Source: Draconibacterium orientale (GTDB lineage Bacteria > Bacteroidota > Bacteroidia > Bacteroidales > Prolixibacteraceae). Taken from it: a stretch of DNA of 64,000 nt. The notes beneath the pieces are model-generated. The model saw only the letters and a list, made by a program, of their open reading frames with translations, had not been told where the DNA came from and did no database searches. Both the position numbers and the translations under genes were made by a program. Below are positions 59,365 through 64,000 of the stretch, in pieces (the stretch's first letter is position 1; every line of letters begins with the position of its first letter). The stretch covers positions 620,001 through 684,000 of the forward strand of contig NZ_CP007451.1 of NCBI RefSeq assembly GCF_000626635.1, read 5' to 3'.

Positions 59365-62300
59365 TTAAAATTCAACATTTACACCTAATAAATAGGTACG
59401 TGGGATAGGATAAGCATTAAAGTCGACTGCAAGCGTATTACTTCCGCTGGCATTAGATGCCGGATCAGTTCCCAGGTAATCTGTGATAGTAAATAGATTT
59501 TGGGCCGTTACATAAAAGGAAAGTTTATTTAAGAAGTTGATATTTTCAACAGCAACATCATACCCCAATCTTACCGACTGTAAGCGTATGTACGAAGCAT
59601 CTTCAACAGTAATTGAATTGATAAGTGCAGAAGTACCTCCCGAAGCAAGCGGATTTACGTACGACGGATATTTATTTGATGGATTTTCAGGAGTCCAACG
59701 CTCGAGCAATGGTGTTGCTATCCGGTTTTGTCTGAAGTTATTTGGGAACATTGAATTGGCTAAGTTTCCATTCAACTTATCCATTCCCTGCACACCCTGC
59801 ATAACAACATCGAGTGAGAAATTTTTGTACTGCAAATTACTGGTAAGTCCCCAAGTAAAATCCGGAATTGGATCGCCAATAATAGTACGGTCCTCTGAGT
59901 TTATAGTCCCATCAGGAGTAATATCCCTAAACTTAATATCGCCAGGACTTACGTTATCATTTGTTACGCTAAAATCATCGTCTGTCTGCCAAATTCCGTC
60001 AACAATATATCCGTAGTATGAATTCAAAGCTTCACCGGGTGTAATAATAGCAAAATCGGGAAGTTGAGAAAGACCTCCGTGAATTATATCTCCGCGGTCG
60101 CCGATGTTCAACACTTCGTTTTTCAAGGTTGAGAAGTTACCTGAAAGGTTCCAGTATAAATCTGTTGTTCGAATAACGTCGTAACTTAAAGTCAATTCAA
60201 ATCCCTGGTTACGAACACCCCCCATATTCTGTATCTGGCCAGTAAAACCGGTGTTCATTGGTTGTGGAATACTTACCAAAAGGTCAGTAGTTTCTTTATT
60301 AAAGTAATCAAACGAACCGGTTAATCTGTTCTCCCACAACCCAAAATCGAAACCAACGTCAATTTGAACTGCTTTCTCCCAGGTCAAATCAGGATTGGAA
60401 ATTCGCGAAGGCACAATTGTGCTGTAAAAACTGTCGCCAAAAAGCACCTGGTTACCGGCAGAAAATGTTTGATAAGTCAGCTCATTTCCAATTGATGCAT
60501 TACCGGTACTACCAATACTAAATCGTGGTTTAAGTTCTGAAACCCACTCAGCATCACCCATAAAACCTTCTTTATGCATTTTCCATGCAATAGCTGCCGA
60601 TGGGAAATAACCGAATTTATTGTTTTCACCAAAACGTGAAGAACCATCTGCCCTGAATGATGCAGTTAAAAGGTATTTGTCTTTTAACGAATAATTTACC
60701 CTGGCCAAATACGAAATGAATTTAGCCTGTGTGCGGCCACTGCCAAGATTATTGAGCAAAGGATCGCCGGATCCAATCGCATTGGTTCCCAGATCTGGTA
60801 GTGCAAATCCACGTGCATCACCGGCAAAAGTTTTCGTTTGAAAATACTCGTAGGTTGTACCAACTACACCACTCAAACTGTTCTCGCCAAATTGTTTGTT
60901 ATAATTTAACGTTCCTTCAACAGAAACATAGTCTTTTCTACCGGTTTGAATAGAAGCGATACCACCTGTTCCGGCTCCCGACACTGTATAAGGTTGAATA
61001 AAAATATCTCTTCTTACATTCTGGACATCGCCTCCAAGTTTTGCCTGTGCTGATAATTCAGGCAAAATAAAATACTCAAGAAAGGTGTTTCCAAAGAAGC
61101 GGAATGTTTCGGCAACAGCATCTTCTCCATTAAGAATAGCAAGAGGATTATCACCTACAAAAAAATCAGACTTTCGATAACTGCCGTCTTCTGTATAGGG
61201 AGCAATTACCGGATCGTAATTTATTGCCGTGTAAATGGCTCCGCCATTTTCGTTAATACCCAGACCTGTTGATGCAAAATCATCGAAAATATAAGAGCCA
61301 TTCAGATTCACTCCTGCTCTCATTTTTTCTTTATCATCATAGTTCAGGTTAATGCGAGTATTGAATCGTTCCATACTGGAACCTTCTACTAAGCCTTCCT
61401 GCTCGAAATAATTAATCGATGAAAAATAAGTTAGATTTGCAGCACCACCTGACATAGTAATGTTATGATTTTGAGTTTTTGCTGTCCTGTAGATCAGGTC
61501 CTGCCAATCTGTTCCGCCGCCTTCAATTTCATCAATACGTTGCAGTTCATCTCCACCACCTAAATCAATAATTGAGTTCAGAACATCTTTGTATTCGGTA
61601 GCTGTTAAAACATCCAGAGGTTTATATACCTGCTGAATACCGTAATAACCATCGTATCCAACCCGTAGTTTTCCTTTGCTACCTTTTTTAGTTGTAATTA
61701 TTACTACACCATTCGATCCTCTTGAACCATAAATTGCAGTTGCAGAGGCATCTTTTAAAACTTCGAGCGATGCAATGTCAGAAGGATTCAATGAGTTTAA
61801 TGGGTTTCTTGGATTTTGATTACCGGTAAAGCCAACCCCACCGGTACCGGCAACACTACCATTATTAACGATAACCCCGTCAACAACATACAGTGGTTCA
61901 TTACCAGCCTGGATCGAACCTGATCCCCTGATACTGATACTTAAACCACCACCAGGCTCGTTACTTTTTTGCGAAATCTGTACACCTGCAACCCGACCTT
62001 GCAAAGCCTGTTCTACTGATGCATTGGCACCAGGATTCAGATCTTCAGCTTTTACAGATGTTACGGAACCGGTAAGATCACTTTTTTTAACCGTTCCATA
62101 TCCGATTACCACTACCTGTTCCAACTCTTCAATATCCTGCTTCAATACAACATTGATTTTCGACTGTCCGTTAACCGGAACAGTTTGAGATAAGTAACCG
62201 ATAAAACTGAATACCAGGTTACCATCGGCAGGTGCGCTAATTGAATACTCTCCATTAAAATTTGAGGTGGTTCCCTGAGTTGTCCCCTCTACAATAATTG

Positions 62301-62418
62301 TTACACCGGGAAGTTCTTCTCCGTCGTCGCTTTTAACCACACCAGTAATATTATTCTGCGCAAATAACGTTACTGGGAGGATAAACAAGACCAGAGATAA
62401 TAGTTTTAGCTTGTTCAT
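59365..62418 (-). CDS. SusC-like TonB-dependent transporter without STN domain (pair 3)
   Basis: A 1017-residue SusC protein. After the signal (LLSLVLFILPVTLFAQ) it begins directly with the carboxypeptidase-like repeat (ITGVVKSDDGEELPGVTIIV), then the plug (GNEPLYVVDGVIVNN, SDIASLEVLKDASATAIYGS, SNGVVIITTKKGSKGK) and the barrel. It lacks the STN domain that its paralogue SusC2 has, so it is a plain importer that cannot signal to FecR. It lies 97 bp after the GH43-like/beta-helix gene, with no hairpin between, so it may belong to that gene's transcript. Confidence 0.96.
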   Translation of the reverse strand: MNKLKLLSLVLFILPVTLFAQNNITGVVKSDDGEELPGVTIIVEGTTQGTTSNFNGEYSISAPADGNLVFSFIGYLSQTVPVNGQSKINVVLKQDIEELEQVVVIGYGTVKKSDLTGSVTSVKAEDLNPGANASVEQALQGRVAGVQISQKSNEPGGGLSISIRGSGSIQAGNEPLYVVDGVIVNNGSVAGTGGVGFTGNQNPRNPLNSLNPSDIASLEVLKDASATAIYGSRGSNGVVIITTKKGSKGKLRVGYDGYYGIQQVYKPLDVLTATEYKDVLNSIIDLGGGDELQRIDEIEGGGTDWQDLIYRTAKTQNHNITMSGGAANLTYFSSINYFEQEGLVEGSSMERFNTRINLNYDDKEKMRAGVNLNGSYIFDDFASTGLGINENGGAIYTAINYDPVIAPYTEDGSYRKSDFFVGDNPLAILNGEDAVAETFRFFGNTFLEYFILPELSAQAKLGGDVQNVRRDIFIQPYTVSGAGTGGIASIQTGRKDYVSVEGTLNYNKQFGENSLSGVVGTTYEYFQTKTFAGDARGFALPDLGTNAIGSGDPLLNNLGSGRTQAKFISYLARVNYSLKDKYLLTASFRADGSSRFGENNKFGYFPSAAIAWKMHKEGFMGDAEWVSELKPRFSIGSTGNASIGNELTYQTFSAGNQVLFGDSFYSTIVPSRISNPDLTWEKAVQIDVGFDFGLWENRLTGSFDYFNKETTDLLVSIPQPMNTGFTGQIQNMGGVRNQGFELTLSYDVIRTTDLYWNLSGNFSTLKNEVLNIGDRGDIIHGGLSQLPDFAIITPGEALNSYYGYIVDGIWQTDDDFSVTNDNVSPGDIKFRDITPDGTINSEDRTIIGDPIPDFTWGLTSNLQYKNFSLDVVMQGVQGMDKLNGNLANSMFPNNFRQNRIATPLLERWTPENPSNKYPSYVNPLASGGTSALINSITVEDASYIRLQSVRLGYDVAVENINFLNKLSFYVTAQNLFTITDYLGTDPASNASGSNTLAVDFNAYPIPRTYLLGVNVEF

Positions 62419-62515
62419 AAATTGATTAATTTAGTTTATACAATATTAAAATCTGTTTGTTTTTATCTTCTTGATAATGCTTCATAAATACTGGAATCTG
62501 AGTTAATCAGGATTT

Positions 62516-64000
62516 TCACTCATCCTTGAACTTCAGAAAACCAGCATCTATACTATTCTTTGTTGTATCAAAGTTTTCAAATCTTTTTTCGCCGTTAAAA
62601 TCTATCGGGAAAGCATTCTTTAAGGTTCCTGCACCAATGGCAGCAGAACCTTGTTCCAGGCGGAAATCATTCTTGTCGGGGTTTACAAAAAGAGGTTTGC
62701 CTTCCCGGTTTTCTGAAGCCCAGCTCTCTGCATTCATTTCAGTCACTGTTTTATAGTCGTCTGCTTTATATGAATACCTGCAAAGACTAAGGATCTGATT
62801 ATCGCAAAAAAGGTTGTTTTGAATTTCGGTCCATTGTTGTTTACGTGCCGAAGTAGGATCGGCCCCCTCGTATGCGTCAGCTACAAAAAGTGCTGCGCCG
62901 TAATTATTTGCAAAAATGGAATTGATTATACGGTTTTGTGCAGGCACACGACCTAACTGAGCGATGGCTGCACCTTTAGACATACCTCTATTATTTACTA
63001 CTGTGCAATGACTCATCAGAAGAGTTGCACCACCATTCATTACAATATTTCCTCCTTCAAGCAGGGTAAAATTGTTATTCAGTAAACAGTTGATAAAACG
63101 CAGTGTGCCGGTCTGCTTTTGATCGGTAACAAACCACGCAATACCTCCATTCTCTTGTGCTTTATTATTGCTGATGTTGCAATTATAAAAACGAGTGTGG
63201 TAGCTATTATCGGCATTACAATTCACGTACACCGCACCTCCGTTATTGTGCGCTTCGTTGTTAATAATGTCACAACCAACAAACAACGGACTGGCGCCAT
63301 TTGTAACATAAATCCCTCCACCGTTTTTTGCTGCGTAATTATCGAAGATGGTACAGTTAACAAACCGAACTGATTCGCCGCCATTCTCCAGCCAAATTCC
63401 GGCACCGTTTCCTTTTGCCGTTTCGCCGGTATTTTTACCACCTGTTATGGTTAACCCATCAATTCTGATGTATTCTGAATTTGTTATTGTGAGTACATGT
63501 GAAGTCTTTCTTTCTCCATCAAGTTTTGTAGTTGTCAATTCTGTTCTTTCTGACAGCGCTTTTTCATTTCCATTGAAACCACCATAGATATAAATCGCTG
63601 TTTTTCTTTCGATAGTTAAGGTGGTTCCATAACTGCCTTCCGCTACCCATATTTGTGTTCCGGGTTCAGCCGCATCAACAGCCTCTTGCAATGATGTAAA
63701 ACCTGACTGCCATGATTTTCCATCCGCGTTATTTCCGTTCTCAGATACAAATATTACAGGCATATTTTCGGTGGCTGCAGAAGGGTAAGGAATAACCGGC
63801 ATAAGGTGGCTTTGCTTATCCATTTTCATCTGAACCAGGGCAGCATTTTCGCGCCACTGGGCAGCAGCTTCATCATTGCCGAACATGGTTGCCCAGGTGT
63901 TTCCGTCAAAATCATCGAAGATCATATTATGTCCGCCATGTGAAATGGCAATGTACGCTTCAGAATATGGCCCGGTAATATTTTCAGACATCGCGATCAT
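62516..64000 (-). CDS. GH43-like propeller end fused to a right-handed beta-helix (5' end outside the window)
   Basis: The frame is open to the window edge, so the real start lies beyond 64000 and the first Met seen (64000) is probably internal. The first 65 residues seen (MSENITGPYSEAYIAISHGG, FDDFDGNTWATMFGND) match the last blade of a GH43 propeller. A right-handed parallel beta-helix follows (about residues 80-420), with repeated turns such as NGGGIYVTNGASPLFVGCDI, NNGGAVYVNC and KGAAIAQLG. Such repeats are typical of pectate-lyase-like folds and DUF1565-type proteins. The protein may bind or cleave an arabinose-rich glycan. It precedes susC3 and is the upstream-most gene seen of the PUL. 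Confidence 0.8.
   Translation of the reverse strand: MIAMSENITGPYSEAYIAISHGGHNMIFDDFDGNTWATMFGNDEAAAQWRENAALVQMKMDKQSHLMPVIPYPSAATENMPVIFVSENGNNADGKSWQSGFTSLQEAVDAAEPGTQIWVAEGSYGTTLTIERKTAIYIYGGFNGNEKALSERTELTTTKLDGERKTSHVLTITNSEYIRIDGLTITGGKNTGETAKGNGAGIWLENGGESVRFVNCTIFDNYAAKNGGGIYVTNGASPLFVGCDIINNEAHNNGGAVYVNCNADNSYHTRFYNCNISNNKAQENGGIAWFVTDQKQTGTLRFINCLLNNNFTLLEGGNIVMNGGATLLMSHCTVVNNRGMSKGAAIAQLGRVPAQNRIINSIFANNYGAALFVADAYEGADPTSARKQQWTEIQNNLFCDNQILSLCRYSYKADDYKTVTEMNAESWASENREGKPLFVNPDKNDFRLEQGSAAIGAGTLKNAFPIDFNGEKRFENFDTTKNSIDAGFLKFKDE

Noticed and set aside
62419-62515. Antisense sRNA terminator upstream of susC3
   Set aside because: Looked for by analogy with susC1 and susC2; no hairpin with a T-run is present in this gap.
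1-64000. CRISPR arrays, rRNA genes and complete tRNA genes
   Set aside because: No regularly spaced direct repeats, no rRNA-like stretches, and no complete cloverleaf were found on either strand.

Overview
The window looks like chromosomal DNA from a marine or sediment Bacteroidota bacterium, probably of the Marinilabiliales/Prolixibacteraceae type. Supporting signs are three SusC/SusD pairs, an ECF sigma/FecR pair, a type IX secretion tail, many S1 sulfatases, a vacuolar-type ATPase operon, and promoter -7 elements of the TAnnTTTG kind. The lineage is inferred from gene content only.

Layout. (1) 1-7275, minus strand: a small polysaccharide utilisation locus (PUL 1) reading susC1, susD1, a Tat-exported Gfo/Idh/MocA oxidoreductase and a Tat-exported ThuA-domain protein cut by the window edge. 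(2) 7421-8416: a complete IS1595-family insertion sequence with inverted repeats and an exact 8-bp target duplication. (3) 8417-9540: gene-poor DNA. (4) 9541-18727, plus strand: two universal stress proteins, then a seven-gene V-type ATPase operon (A, B, E, DUF2764, D, I, K) whose K subunit has residues expected for Na+ binding. (5) 18952-20853: a two-component pair (HisKA_3 kinase and NarL/LuxR regulator). (6) 20902-22828, minus: a group IIC intron placed directly after the terminator of an OmpA-family gene. (7) 22891-25997, minus: the OmpA/PD40 protein and the 23S rRNA methyltransferase RlmD. (8) 25998-27705: no convincing protein gene, but a plus-strand RNA candidate, a tRNA-3'-end-like fragment with its own terminator, and long inverted repeats. 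(9) 27706-64000, minus: a large sulfated-glycan PUL.

The large PUL, read 5' to 3' on the minus strand, is: a GH43-like/beta-helix protein (start outside the window), susC3-susD3, a clan GH-A-like protein with LamG and type IX secretion tail, a GH51 arabinofuranosidase, a GH43, a sulfatase with a CVPCR active site, ECF sigma, FecR, susC2 (with STN signalling domain), susD2, a sulfatase, a DUF4965/DUF1793 lipoprotein, a GH2, five sulfatases in a row, a GH-A-like lipoprotein, and a frameshifted aldose 1-epimerase. Seven sulfatases together with GH51/GH43 and GH2 suggest a sulfated arabinan or arabinogalactan-like glycan; the substrate is an inference. No sulfatase-maturing enzyme lies in the window.

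The most interesting unexplained structure is regulatory RNA. Upstream of susC2 and of susC1 there are intrinsic terminators pointing antisense to the susC genes, each preceded by a small hairpin. This fits cis-antisense sRNAs like those described for Bacteroides PULs. Each of the three susCD pairs is also followed by an intergenic hairpin that could uncouple transporter expression from the downstream enzymes.
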